Source: Bacteroidota bacterium (GTDB taxonomy: Bacteria > Bacteroidota > Bacteroidia > UBA7662). Taken from it: a DNA stretch of 16,867 bases. The stretch lies in contig VGGT01000011.1 in assembly GCA_016868485.1 (NCBI GenBank), positions 1 through 16,867 of the forward strand. Direction: 5' to 3'. Both the position numbers and the translations under genes were made by a program. Positions 7,694 through 15,780 of the stretch are shown piece by piece; the first letter of the stretch is position 1, and the number at the start of each line of letters is the position of its first letter. The notes under the pieces were generated by a model, which saw nothing but the letters and a program-made list of their open reading frames with translations, ran no database searches and was not told the origin of the DNA.

Positions 7694-9820
7694 ATGAAGT
7701 ATACTATGAGTCTTATTCGTCTATTGTTCATTGTACTGCTCGTAGGTACATGTTTTGATGCCCATGCGACACACTTGGCCGGTGGGAGCATTCAATACAG
7801 ACGCACTACCGTAGCAAACCAGTACATCATTACCCTGACCCTCTATAATGATTGTTCTGGTATTCAAAACCAAATTCCGTTCAACAACGCCAATTCTATT
7901 GTTTATTATCGAAATGGTTGTGGTGGTGCACCAGTGCCCTTAACCGTTAGCTGGTTGCCAGGAACCGGGCAAGAAGTTCCCACGGCCTGTGTTACAGATC
8001 CCAGTACCTGCCAAGGTGGACAAAGATATGGTCTTAGAAAATACGTTTGGGAAGGCAGCGTTACGCTTCCATTTAGCACAACCAATACGACCTGTAATGA
8101 GTGGTATTTTACCTGGGGTAATCAGAATAATTCAAACACGGGATATTGTTGCCGAAACAACAGCAACACCCTGCAAGCAGCCTTGAATACGAATTTCTTT
8201 GTTGACTCATACCTCAACAACAACGCAGTGAACGGAAACACCTCGGCAACCTTTGCTGGAGCATCAATCCCTGCTTATTGCATCAATGAGCCCATTAATG
8301 TTATTTTTGATGTAAGCGAAATTGAGGGCGATTCTATCGTATACAGCTTGGTTCCCGCTCTTCAAGCGTATAACACGAATGTAAACTACGCACCAAATTA
8401 CTCTGCCACACTTCCGGCGATTGCAGTCGGTGGGGTCATCAACATTAACCCGACCAATGGAAATTTATCGTTTTTATCGGCCAATCCACAAACCTCATTA
8501 TTCGCGCTGAAGGTAGATGAGTATCGTGCGGGGACACTCGTTGGGTATGTAAAAATCGATATTCAAGTAATTTTGGGTGTAGGTAGATTTTGCGACAACG
8601 TGACACCGTCTTATAAGTATGATACAGTAGCCCGGGGATGTGGAACATGGGATAGTCTAAACTACCAACTTGAGTTGCGTTCAAGGGTGCAATGTGCTTC
8701 GGTAGCACGTGATGGTTCCGACTTTCGATTATACAGGCCTAATGGTCAATTGATCCAAATTCAATCGGCCAGTCCAGATTCATGCGACTCACAGGATCGT
8801 ACACGATATATCGATTTTGTTTTCGCAGAACCTCTTGATCAGAATGGATATTACTGCTTGGTATCGCGCAATGGGTCCGATGGAAATACGCTGGGCAATC
8901 AGTGTGATCTTTTTATGCCTTTATATGATACGATGCTGTTTTATGTATCTGACTGTTTCTTTTATGACCGGCCGATGACGCTGACCAATGTCAGCGTTGA
9001 TTCACTAAATCCGGCACATCTTTATGTGAATTGGTCTGCTCCAGATAGCTTCGATTACAATTACTTTTTAGCTTATAATTTATTTCGGGCTGCCCCAGGC
9101 GAGAATATTTTGCCCGTCGCAGCGAGAATGCACCAAGAAACAGACTCCACAGTTCTCTCCTTCTACGATTACTTAAGCCCCGTGCACCCTAAAGACGGGC
9201 CTATTCGCTACAATGTGAATATGCGCATGACCGATGGCAATGAAACACGTCGTTCCAATACCATAGCATCCATTCGATTGGATGGCGCTTTTGCTTCCGC
9301 TGCTCCGGAAAATCGTATGGTAGACCTCATATGGACTTCCTACAACGGCTGGTCTAATCCAGAATATGCAGTTCAGTGGTTCGAATATAAAAACCCAGAT
9401 CAAGGTTGGATTGTCACAGCCGGACCAACAACAGACACTACCATTCGTTATGAGCGTCCTAGGCCTAAAGGTAAATACGCCGTTCGCATCAGATCCATTT
9501 CTCCAGATGGAACACTGCGTTCCTATTCGAATCCTATAGATTTCGAGATGCCCTCAAGGCCTGTTGAGATTCCTAATGTGATTACTCCTAATGGGGATAA
9601 CATCAACGATGTTTTGGTCATTGAGAATCTGGATTATTTCCCAGGTGCTGTTTTTCGGGTATTTAATCGTTGGGGGCAAAAAGTGTACGAATCAACCGAT
9701 TATCAGAATAACTGGGGGGGTGATGATTTAGAATCCGGTAGTTATTTCTATGAATTAATCATCACGGAGGATGGTCAACAGCAACAATACAAGGGAACTA
9801 TGCGCATCGTTCGGGGGTAG
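7694..9820 (+). CDS. Secreted surface protein with T9SS type-B (gliding-motility CHU_C) sorting domain
   Basis: A 708-residue secreted protein. The signal peptide is residues 1-25 (MSLIRLLFIVLLVGTCFDAHA). The mature start HATHLAGGSIQY is an N-terminal signature I recognise from Bacteroidota gliding-motility-associated proteins. The module at about 26-310 is Asn/Cys-rich and includes YCINEPINVIFDVSEIEGDS, typical of these adhesin-like proteins. From about 323 an Ig-like module (SDFRLYRPNGQLI, SRNGSDGNTLG) and fibronectin-III-like segments follow. Residues 625-708 form the sorting domain (NVITPNGDNINDVL, VFRVFNRWGQKVYES, GSYFYELIITEDG). This C-terminal ~385 residues is related along its length to that of the gene upstream, whereas the N-terminal halves differ, which suggests duplication with module exchange. 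A second ATG at 7706 is possible. A run of seven G lies at 9714-9720 in the sorting domain. No enzymatic motif is seen; adhesion is an inference. Confidence 0.92.
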   Translation: MKYTMSLIRLLFIVLLVGTCFDAHATHLAGGSIQYRRTTVANQYIITLTLYNDCSGIQNQIPFNNANSIVYYRNGCGGAPVPLTVSWLPGTGQEVPTACVTDPSTCQGGQRYGLRKYVWEGSVTLPFSTTNTTCNEWYFTWGNQNNSNTGYCCRNNSNTLQAALNTNFFVDSYLNNNAVNGNTSATFAGASIPAYCINEPINVIFDVSEIEGDSIVYSLVPALQAYNTNVNYAPNYSATLPAIAVGGVININPTNGNLSFLSANPQTSLFALKVDEYRAGTLVGYVKIDIQVILGVGRFCDNVTPSYKYDTVARGCGTWDSLNYQLELRSRVQCASVARDGSDFRLYRPNGQLIQIQSASPDSCDSQDRTRYIDFVFAEPLDQNGYYCLVSRNGSDGNTLGNQCDLFMPLYDTMLFYVSDCFFYDRPMTLTNVSVDSLNPAHLYVNWSAPDSFDYNYFLAYNLFRAAPGENILPVAARMHQETDSTVLSFYDYLSPVHPKDGPIRYNVNMRMTDGNETRRSNTIASIRLDGAFASAAPENRMVDLIWTSYNGWSNPEYAVQWFEYKNPDQGWIVTAGPTTDTTIRYERPRPKGKYAVRIRSISPDGTLRSYSNPIDFEMPSRPVEIPNVITPNGDNINDVLVIENLDYFPGAVFRVFNRWGQKVYESTDYQNNWGGDDLESGSYFYELIITEDGQQQQYKGTMRIVRG

Positions 9821-9849
9821 GAAGATCGTTGCGTGGGTGGCATTCCAAC

Positions 9850-9964
9850 CTGATCCTTAGCACAGAGCTAACCTGATCTTTAGCACAGAGCTAATGTGAT
9901 CTTTAGCACAGAGCTAATCTGATCTTTAGCACAGAGCTAATCTGATCTTTAGCACAGGGCGTAT
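9850..9964. repeat. Five 23-bp tandem repeats with embedded hairpins
   Basis: Five head-to-tail 23-bp units start at 9850, 9873, 9896, 9919 and 9942. Units 2 and 4 are identical, and units 1 and 3 each differ from them at one or two positions. The last unit is altered at its right end. Units 1-4 contain the inverted repeat TTAGC-ACAGA-GCTAA (5-bp stem, 5-base loop). Each unit also contains one GATC, so GATC recurs exactly every 23 bp, and consecutive GATC sites could extend the stem. The unit length is not a multiple of three and no frame is open. The array lies between the 3' ends of two convergent transcripts (9820 plus, 9989 minus), so bidirectional termination or mRNA 3' protection is possible. 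No U-tract follows the hairpins. Confidence 0.93.
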
Positions 9965-9988
9965 CTGTCATCAGAAAGAGCACATGTG

Positions 9989-10150
9989 TCATTTGAAAAG
10001 GGCGCGATAGAGCATGACAAGTAAGGCAAAGGCAAACATGATGATGCTGACTCGGTTTATGCCATGCATCATCCGCAAGTTCAAACCAGTCGATTGATTT
10101 GAAGGGTCTTTTCGAAAGACCCGGATGAAATAGAGAAGGAATGCTTTCAT
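9989..10150 (-). CDS. Small single-pass membrane protein at the end of the rod-shape operon
   Basis: A 53-codon frame runs from ATG at 10150 to TGA at 9989-9991, 29 bases downstream of rodA on the same strand. The protein has a basic/aromatic N-terminus (MKAFLLYFIRVFRKD), a short polar linker, the segment LNLRMMHGINRVS at 23-35, one hydrophobic helix at about 34-48, and a short basic tail. By the positive-inside rule the N-terminus should be cytoplasmic. From memory, the MHGIN[RK]-[IV]S motif followed by one helix recurs in short Bacteroidota proteins (I associate it with DUF6728, unverified). The function is unknown. Its position after mreB-mreC-mreD-mrdA-rodA suggests a link to the elongasome, but co-location alone does not prove it. 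It is short, so a chance frame cannot be fully excluded. Confidence 0.75.
   Translation of the reverse strand: MKAFLLYFIRVFRKDPSNQSTGLNLRMMHGINRVSIIMFAFALLVMLYRALFK
10104..10122. repeat. Perfect inverted repeat inside the small membrane gene
   Basis: An 8-bp stem (GGGTCTTT / AAAGACCC) with a 3-base loop lies within the coding sequence of the small gene, over the codons for RVFRKDP. In RNA it would be a stable hairpin about 30-50 bases after the start codon. It has no T-tract, so it is not a standard terminator. Confidence 0.6.
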
Positions 10151-10179
10151 AATCGGATAAAGAACAAAGGAGTTTTCAT

Positions 10180-11454
10180 TTAGTTTAACCCGGTTCTGCG
10201 ACCGCTATCCAGCCTAAGCATAATCCCCATCATAAGACCAAACGCGATTTGCGAGGATCCTCCATAGCTGAGTAAGGGTAGTGGAATGCCAATGACCGGC
10301 AGCAAACCAATGGTCATGCCAATGTTCACGACAATATGCGCAAACAAGACTGAAGCCACACCATATCCATAAACGCGTCCAAATCGGTTGCCCTGCAACT
10401 CGGAGAGTTGAAGTATGCGAAAAAGAACGAAGAGATACAGCAGTAGAAGTAAGATTGATCCAACAAATCCAAATTCTTCGCCTATGGTGCAAAAGATGAA
10501 GTCCGTACTTTGTTCGGGGACAAAGTCAAACTTGGTCTGCGTCCCTTCGAGATAGCCTTTCCCAAGAAGACCTCCTGATCCTATCGCAATTAGAGATTGG
10601 TGAACATTATATCCTGCCCCTTTCACGTCGTCTACCTTTCCAAGAAGCACGTCAATTCTCTTTTTTTGATGGGGTTGAAGGACATTCTCGTAGGCAAACT
10701 CGACCGAGGCAATGATTAAAAGCGAAGGAATTATGTAGGTAAGTGAACGCAGAAACGTCCTCCATCGCTGGCTCGATAATGCTACATAAAGAAATGACAG
10801 GCCGAGTACAATTCCTGCAGATATTTTCTCGTCGAATAACAGGGTTAAAACACCCAGAATTAATGCCCAAATTCCAAGTTGCATGAGTAGGGGAGACATG
10901 CCCTCTCGGTAAAGAACCAAAAGAAATGAGGCATACACTAAGGCGCTTCCGGTATCCTTTTGCAGAAGAAGACTCACCACAGGAAACAAGACCACAAAAA
11001 ATAAGGTATTCTTAATGGATTGAGAACGCAGTTGGGTGCTTTTCTCGCGCAGTAAAAACGCGATCATTAGGATGGTGCCTAGCTTCAGAAATTCTCCAGG
11101 TTGCAGACCGAAACCACCAATAGAGAACCAAGCACGGGCTCCATTGATTTCATTGCCTACAAAGGCCACTAAAACGCTGAGAAACAGGAATATTAAATAA
11201 AATAAGGGGGCAAGCCCTTCAAAAAACCGTGCGTCAAGGGATAAAATAATAACAATGCTCAGCCAAGAAATCCCCACAAATGCGAGCTGTTTCATGGCGT
11301 TTCCACGCTCTTGATTCATCCAATCTTGGCCGGCATCATATACCGATGAATAAATGGTCAGCAAGCCCAGAAGGCACAATGCGATATACGACAACATCAG
11401 GGGCTTGTCGACATACTGGAACACAGATTGCTGCCGTCGTGCTGTACCGCTCAT
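10180..11454 (-). CDS. rodA: Rod-shape-determining peptidoglycan glycosyltransferase RodA (SEDS family)
   Basis: RodA polymerises lipid II into glycan strands for lateral wall growth, paired with PBP2. The 424-residue protein has about ten hydrophobic helices. Signatures include NGARAWFSIGGFGLQPGEFLK (about 104-124, a SEDS block with the conserved Trp), QKDTGSALVY, GSGGLLGKGYLEGTQ, and the catalytic region FVPEQSTDFIF with the conserved Asp near residue 318. GIPLPLLSYGGSSQ near the C-terminus is highly conserved. The start ATG overlaps the PBP2 stop as ATGA, so the two partner proteins are translationally coupled. The chosen start has a short cytoplasmic N-terminus (MSGTARRQQSVFQ) before helix 1. 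The small membrane gene follows 29 bp downstream. Confidence 0.96.
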   Translation of the reverse strand: MSGTARRQQSVFQYVDKPLMLSYIALCLLGLLTIYSSVYDAGQDWMNQERGNAMKQLAFVGISWLSIVIILSLDARFFEGLAPLFYLIFLFLSVLVAFVGNEINGARAWFSIGGFGLQPGEFLKLGTILMIAFLLREKSTQLRSQSIKNTLFFVVLFPVVSLLLQKDTGSALVYASFLLVLYREGMSPLLMQLGIWALILGVLTLLFDEKISAGIVLGLSFLYVALSSQRWRTFLRSLTYIIPSLLIIASVEFAYENVLQPHQKKRIDVLLGKVDDVKGAGYNVHQSLIAIGSGGLLGKGYLEGTQTKFDFVPEQSTDFIFCTIGEEFGFVGSILLLLLYLFVLFRILQLSELQGNRFGRVYGYGVASVLFAHIVVNIGMTIGLLPVIGIPLPLLSYGGSSQIAFGLMMGIMLRLDSGRRTGLN

Positions 11455-13265
11455 AGGATGTTTGTTTCGAGAAGCCTTTTTTCCAATTCGGGCCGTTTGA
11501 TTTCGCCTTTTAGGTATTTCTCAATGAGCAAGCTGGCAATGGGGGCTGCCCAGACACCCCCAAATCCAGCGTTTTCGACAATGACGGCCACCGCAATTTT
11601 GGGGTTTTCTCTGGGCGCATAGCAAACAAAAACGGCATGATCTTTGCCGTGTGGATTTTGTGCAGTTCCTGTTTTGCCGCAGACGGTGATTCCCTCGATT
11701 TTGCCATACGCTGTGGCCGTACCGGCATCCACCACCCGCTGCAAGGCTTCATGCACCACAGCAAAATAAGGCTTGTCGATTCCGGTTTCAAATTTTTTCC
11801 CACGAAAATGTCGTTTATCATCGCCCGATCCGACGCTCCGAACCAGGTGTGGTGCATAGTACCATCCACCATTGGCCACAGCAGACATGGAGGTGGCCAT
11901 TTGAAGTGGACTCAAAGCGATTTCACCTTGCCCAATGGATAATGAAATAATCGTATTGGCGCGCCACCGACCTTTTCCATGGTATCGATCAAAGTAAGCG
12001 TTGCGCGGAAGTACACCTTTCGTTTCATTGGGGATGTCTATACCCGTCCTTCGTCCGAACGCAAATTGGTCCATATAATCGCGCCAGGTTTCGTACATTT
12101 TAGACGGAGGAGATCCGCTCGAATGGTGGTCGATCACGTTTTTAAAAGTCCAACAATAATAGGGGTTGCAGGAAAACTGAATCGATTCTGTCAGGTCCAG
12201 TGCCCCATGAACGTGGGTGCATTTCACCGTGTGGCTTCCCATTCGATAACCACCTCCACAAGGGTATCGTGTCGATGGATTAACTACGCCAAGTTGTTGG
12301 GCCACCAGGGCCTGAAATGGTTTAAAAATGGATCCCGGTGGATATTGGGCCTGAATGGGACGGTTGAATAGAGGTTTTAGTGAATCGCGAGAAAGGACTT
12401 TGTAATGCCTCGTTCGCGCCTTGCCTACCATCAAATTAGGGTCATAGCCTGGCGCACTCACCATGACCAATATTTCGCCCGATTCAGGCTCAATGGCTAC
12501 GACACTGCCGCGTTTGTTGCGCATCAATTGTTCGGCATATTCTTGGAGTTTAATGTCGATAGACAATTCTAATTCATGCCCCGGTGTGGCTCCACTGTCG
12601 AGTGTGCCGTCTTTATAGGAACCGACAACCCGGTTGTGCACATCTACATAGCGATATCGTATTCCTCTAAGACCCCTCATGTAGGGTTCATATGTTTTCT
12701 CCAGTCCAGCAATACCAATATAGTCACCCGGCAAATAATAGCCCGAAGAAGCATCAATGTCTTTGTCATTGACCTCCCCCGTGTAGCCCAATAAATGACC
12801 GGCAACGGGTCTGGGGTAGTATCGTACTGCCCTCGATTCGGCATAAAAACCTGGAAATTCGAACAATCCCTCTTGAATGGCGGCAAATTCTTCGACACTA
12901 ATTTGGGCAGCAAAAATGGATGGCTTGAATCGGGAGTGTCGAACGATTTGGTTCATGCGTTCTTCGAATGTTTTCCTTTCTATTCCCAAGAGTCTACAGA
13001 AGGCTGCCGTATCCATATCCGTTTTCACCTGCCGGGGCACCACCATAAGATTGTAGATGGGTCGGTTCACCACAACCCGTTCCCTATTCCGATCGAAAAT
13101 GACGCCGCGAGCGGGGTACACTATTTCTCTGCGTACAGAATTCTGACGCGACCAAATTTCATAAGAATCGTCGATGATCTGTAGGTAAAATAAGCGCAGC
13201 GCAAAAATGCCAAACACCACAATGATGCTGATCTGAAGTACGCGTTGTTCTTCGGAAAATTTCAA
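11451..13265 (-). CDS. mrdA: Penicillin-binding protein 2 (elongasome transpeptidase)
   Basis: PBP2 crosslinks peptidoglycan in the elongasome and activates RodA. The 604-residue class B PBP has a short cytoplasmic tail, one membrane anchor at about 11-31, and the periplasmic pedestal/dimerisation region beginning YPARGVIFDRNRERVVVNRP. The transpeptidase domain carries all three active-site motifs: S312-x-x-K315 (GSIFKPF), S365-C-N367 (FSCNPYY) and K531-T-G (CGKTGTAQ). Length is normal. It lies 9 bp after mreD and overlaps rodA by 4 bases. The domain order and partner RodA distinguish it from the division enzyme PBP3/FtsI. The target of beta-lactams is the serine at 312. Confidence 0.96.
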   Translation of the reverse strand: MKFSEEQRVLQISIIVVFGIFALRLFYLQIIDDSYEIWSRQNSVRREIVYPARGVIFDRNRERVVVNRPIYNLMVVPRQVKTDMDTAAFCRLLGIERKTFEERMNQIVRHSRFKPSIFAAQISVEEFAAIQEGLFEFPGFYAESRAVRYYPRPVAGHLLGYTGEVNDKDIDASSGYYLPGDYIGIAGLEKTYEPYMRGLRGIRYRYVDVHNRVVGSYKDGTLDSGATPGHELELSIDIKLQEYAEQLMRNKRGSVVAIEPESGEILVMVSAPGYDPNLMVGKARTRHYKVLSRDSLKPLFNRPIQAQYPPGSIFKPFQALVAQQLGVVNPSTRYPCGGGYRMGSHTVKCTHVHGALDLTESIQFSCNPYYCWTFKNVIDHHSSGSPPSKMYETWRDYMDQFAFGRRTGIDIPNETKGVLPRNAYFDRYHGKGRWRANTIISLSIGQGEIALSPLQMATSMSAVANGGWYYAPHLVRSVGSGDDKRHFRGKKFETGIDKPYFAVVHEALQRVVDAGTATAYGKIEGITVCGKTGTAQNPHGKDHAVFVCYAPRENPKIAVAVIVENAGFGGVWAAPIASLLIEKYLKGEIKRPELEKRLLETNIL

Positions 13266-13274
13266 GCTGCAGAA

Positions 13275-13793
13275 TTATTTTGATGTATGAGCAGAACCAT
13301 AGAAGGTGGTATACAGTCCCAACGAGCACAACAACAGGATAAGTACACCGGCAAGTGATCGAAGAAATATCCAATGGAGTTCGCTGAATGCTAAAGCCTC
13401 AAAAAAGTAGAGGCTGAATTGATGAATGGCAAATAATGGGATGGTGTAGGTTAAGAAACGCGCCCAACCTAAACTGTTTAATCGAATGCTACCGGGATCG
13501 TCGTACCGGCTTTTCAAAAGATACCAACGAACCCAAGTTGGGCGAATGTAGGCCAAGAATGTACAGGCGAGCGCATGATATCCCCAATTTGCCGTAAACG
13601 CGTCGTAAGTCAAGCCGTATCCGAAAGCAAAGGTCATAAACAGCCAGGAGGGAAGGCCAACGGGTAGAATAGCTAAACCAAACACATAGATATATGGAGA
13701 TATGAGGCCAAGCAAGGCCATTTGATCGAGCAAAAGAACCTGTACGAGCATCAATACAGAGAGCCAAGCTGTATATCGTATCAGATCAATCAT
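13275..13793 (-). CDS. mreD: Rod-shape-determining membrane protein MreD
   Basis: A 172-residue, almost entirely hydrophobic protein with about five or six membrane helices, basic loops (RYTAWLS, IRPTWVRWYLLKSRYDD) and a short C-terminal tail. Primary sequence of MreD is poorly conserved. The call rests on topology, length (family about 160-180) and its fixed position between mreC and mrdA. MreD is an inner-membrane elongasome component whose biochemical role is not settled. Its start overlaps the end of mreC by 8 bases, and its stop lies 9 bp before mrdA. Confidence 0.9.
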   Translation of the reverse strand: MIDLIRYTAWLSVLMLVQVLLLDQMALLGLISPYIYVFGLAILPVGLPSWLFMTFAFGYGLTYDAFTANWGYHALACTFLAYIRPTWVRWYLLKSRYDDPGSIRLNSLGWARFLTYTIPLFAIHQFSLYFFEALAFSELHWIFLRSLAGVLILLLCSLGLYTTFYGSAHTSK

Positions 13794-14739
13794 CGGTTGC
13801 TATTTTATCTTCGAGTCGCAGGCGTTCCTCCCTCTTTTTGTAGTCGATGAGATGGACATACTGTACCGACCGGAAGTCTGTAAATAATTCTACCCCGATT
13901 CGGTAAACGCTTTCGCCATCAGGAATTCGGTGGCTGCGCACCCGACCAACAGGTATACCCGGCGGAAAGGTCAAGGAGTATGCGCTGGTATACACGGTAT
14001 CACCCTTCTTTACAGGAACATGCATTGGGATGTCGATGAGTGTGGCGCGATTAATCATACCACCCTCCCAAAATAAGGTGCCAACAGCATCTTTTTTGGC
14101 TAATCCAGCACTTAAGCGTGCTTTGGCATGAATCAATGTGATGATCGTGCAAAAATGCTCAGAAACTTGGTCGACAATCCCGACCGCCCCTTTGGGGCCT
14201 GCCACGCCCATTCGGGGTTTAACACCGTCTCGTGAGCCGCGGTTCAATATCATATAGTTGTGGCGATGAATCGTACTGTTGCCCACGACCCGAGCGGCAA
14301 TGAACTTATATTCAGAGGAAGAGTCCGACGCTTTTGGGATGAGGGGGGTTTTTAAAAAGGGCGAGGCAGTAGCTAAAGACTGGGATTGCATCGAATCAGG
14401 GTTATTGGTGCTGACCGATCCTGTAAAAAGCGAATCAAATGATCTAATTTGGGGTAAACTGACTAGGGCAGCAGAATCAGCCAGCTGATCCTGATACAAT
14501 CGGGTACGTGCAATGGCTAACTGCTCATTTAACTCTTCGTTGGCGGCTCGTAATCCCCAATAACTTCTCCAGGTATTTAATTGATTGAGCGTGTTTCCTT
14601 GAAGTTCCACCATGGTTGAACGCCAACGAGAATAATGATAAGGATCGTTACCCACCAGCATTCCAAGGGAAATAATCGAATAAAGCACAAACAAGATGTG
14701 CAGCCTGATTCGATATAAGTAGTTCAGTATCGACCACAT
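13786..14739 (-). CDS. mreC: Cell-shape scaffold protein MreC
   Basis: MreC is anchored in the inner membrane and links MreB to PBP2-RodA through its periplasmic domain. The 317-residue protein has a membrane helix at about 12-30 (LHILFVLYSIISLGMLVG), a coiled coil at about 58-90 (ANEELNEQLAIARTRL) and the paired beta-barrel domain from about 145 (ARVVGNSTIHRHNYMILNRG; MGVAGPKGAVGIVDQV). Between coil and barrel is a linker of roughly 50 residues rich in Ser, Thr, Asn and Pro (about 95-142), longer than I expect for the family. The gene starts 7 bp after mreB and overlaps mreD by 8 bases. Confidence 0.95.
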   Translation of the reverse strand: MWSILNYLYRIRLHILFVLYSIISLGMLVGNDPYHYSRWRSTMVELQGNTLNQLNTWRSYWGLRAANEELNEQLAIARTRLYQDQLADSAALVSLPQIRSFDSLFTGSVSTNNPDSMQSQSLATASPFLKTPLIPKASDSSSEYKFIAARVVGNSTIHRHNYMILNRGSRDGVKPRMGVAGPKGAVGIVDQVSEHFCTIITLIHAKARLSAGLAKKDAVGTLFWEGGMINRATLIDIPMHVPVKKGDTVYTSAYSLTFPPGIPVGRVRSHRIPDGESVYRIGVELFTDFRSVQYVHLIDYKKREERLRLEDKIATDD

Positions 14740-14746
14740 GGCCGTA

Positions 14747-15769
14747 TTAAGTCATCAAGAAGTTGAAGCGTTCGATATTTTTCAGCGCAATACCTGTTCC
14801 ACGAACAACAGCCCGGAGCGGGTCATCGGCCACATGAACGCGCAAATGGGTTTTGGCACTGATGCGTTTGTCAAGTCCCCGGATCAAAGCACCGCCTCCC
14901 GTTAAATAAATCCCATTTTCATGGATGTCTGACGCCAATTCGGGTGGGGTTATTTCTAGCGCTTTTAAAATAGCGCCTTCTACCTTGGTGATCGATTTGT
15001 CTAGTGCTTCAGCGATTTCATGATACTCAATGTTGAACTGTCTGGGTATCCCCGAAACCAAATCTCGACCGCTAACAAGCATGGTTGGTGGTGGTTCATC
15101 CAATTGAGAAAGAGCAGATCCAACCTGGATTTTAATGAGTTCTGCGGTTCGTTCGCCAATCAAAACATGGTGTTTATTACGAACATATTCCAAAACATCT
15201 GTGGTGAATTGGTCGCCCGCCACACGAATCGACTGATCGCAAACAATGCCAGCCAAAGCAATGACAGCAATTTCTGAAGTACCACCTCCAATGTCTATGA
15301 TCATATTGCCTTTTGGCTCCTCTACGTCGATGCCAATTCCTATTGCTGCTGCCATCGGTTCATGGATTAAAAAAACCTCCCGTCCCCCGGCGTGTTCAGC
15401 TGAGTCACGCACAGCCCGTTTCTCCACTTCGGTTATGCCAGAGGGTATGCAAATGACCATTCGGAGGGAGGGAGGGAGCAGTCTCTTACCTGGATTGATC
15501 ATGGCAATCATTCCCCTGATCATGTTCTCTGCCGCATGGAAATCTGCGATTACCCCATCTTTTAATGGTCGTATGGTCTTGATGTTCTCGTGCGTTTTAC
15601 CATGCATTTGCTGTGCCTGCCGACCAATTGCGATGACCTTGTTGCTGCCCCGATCCACCGCCACAATCGATGGCTCGTCTACCACAATCTTATCTTTGTG
15701 CATGATCAGTGTGTTGGCTGTACCCAAGTCGATCGCTATCTCTTGGGTGAAAAAATCAAATATGCCCAT
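14747..15769 (-). CDS. mreB: Actin-like cell-shape protein MreB
   Basis: MreB forms membrane-bound filaments that orient the wall synthesis machinery. The 340-residue protein has the actin-fold nucleotide motifs: phosphate-1 IDLGTANT (13-20), phosphate-2 IIDIGGGTSE (about 158-167) and the adenosine motif YLTGGGALIRGL near the C-terminus. IRPLKDGVIADF and IHEPMAAAIGIG are typical MreB blocks. The hydrophobic N-terminus GIFDFF probably helps membrane contact. The ATG at 15769 lies 11 bp after the purH stop, with no room for a separate promoter except within purH. Confidence 0.98.
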   Translation of the reverse strand: MGIFDFFTQEIAIDLGTANTLIMHKDKIVVDEPSIVAVDRGSNKVIAIGRQAQQMHGKTHENIKTIRPLKDGVIADFHAAENMIRGMIAMINPGKRLLPPSLRMVICIPSGITEVEKRAVRDSAEHAGGREVFLIHEPMAAAIGIGIDVEEPKGNMIIDIGGGTSEIAVIALAGIVCDQSIRVAGDQFTTDVLEYVRNKHHVLIGERTAELIKIQVGSALSQLDEPPPTMLVSGRDLVSGIPRQFNIEYHEIAEALDKSITKVEGAILKALEITPPELASDIHENGIYLTGGGALIRGLDKRISAKTHLRVHVADDPLRAVVRGTGIALKNIERFNFLMT

Positions 15770-15780
15770 GTATAAATTCT

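Noticed and set aside
9850..9964. CRISPR array
   Set aside because: The units are contiguous with no unique spacers between them, and no cas genes are near. It is a simple tandem repeat.
9821..9988. Classical rho-independent terminator after the cargo gene
   Set aside because: The repeat hairpins have only 5-bp stems and no following T-tract on either strand, so they do not meet the usual criteria.
9965..10008. Two further degenerate repeat units (GTCAT-GAAA-like, 21-base spacing) beside the 23-bp array
   Set aside because: The match is partial, the period differs from 23, and the second copy overlaps the end of the small coding gene. It is too weak to claim.
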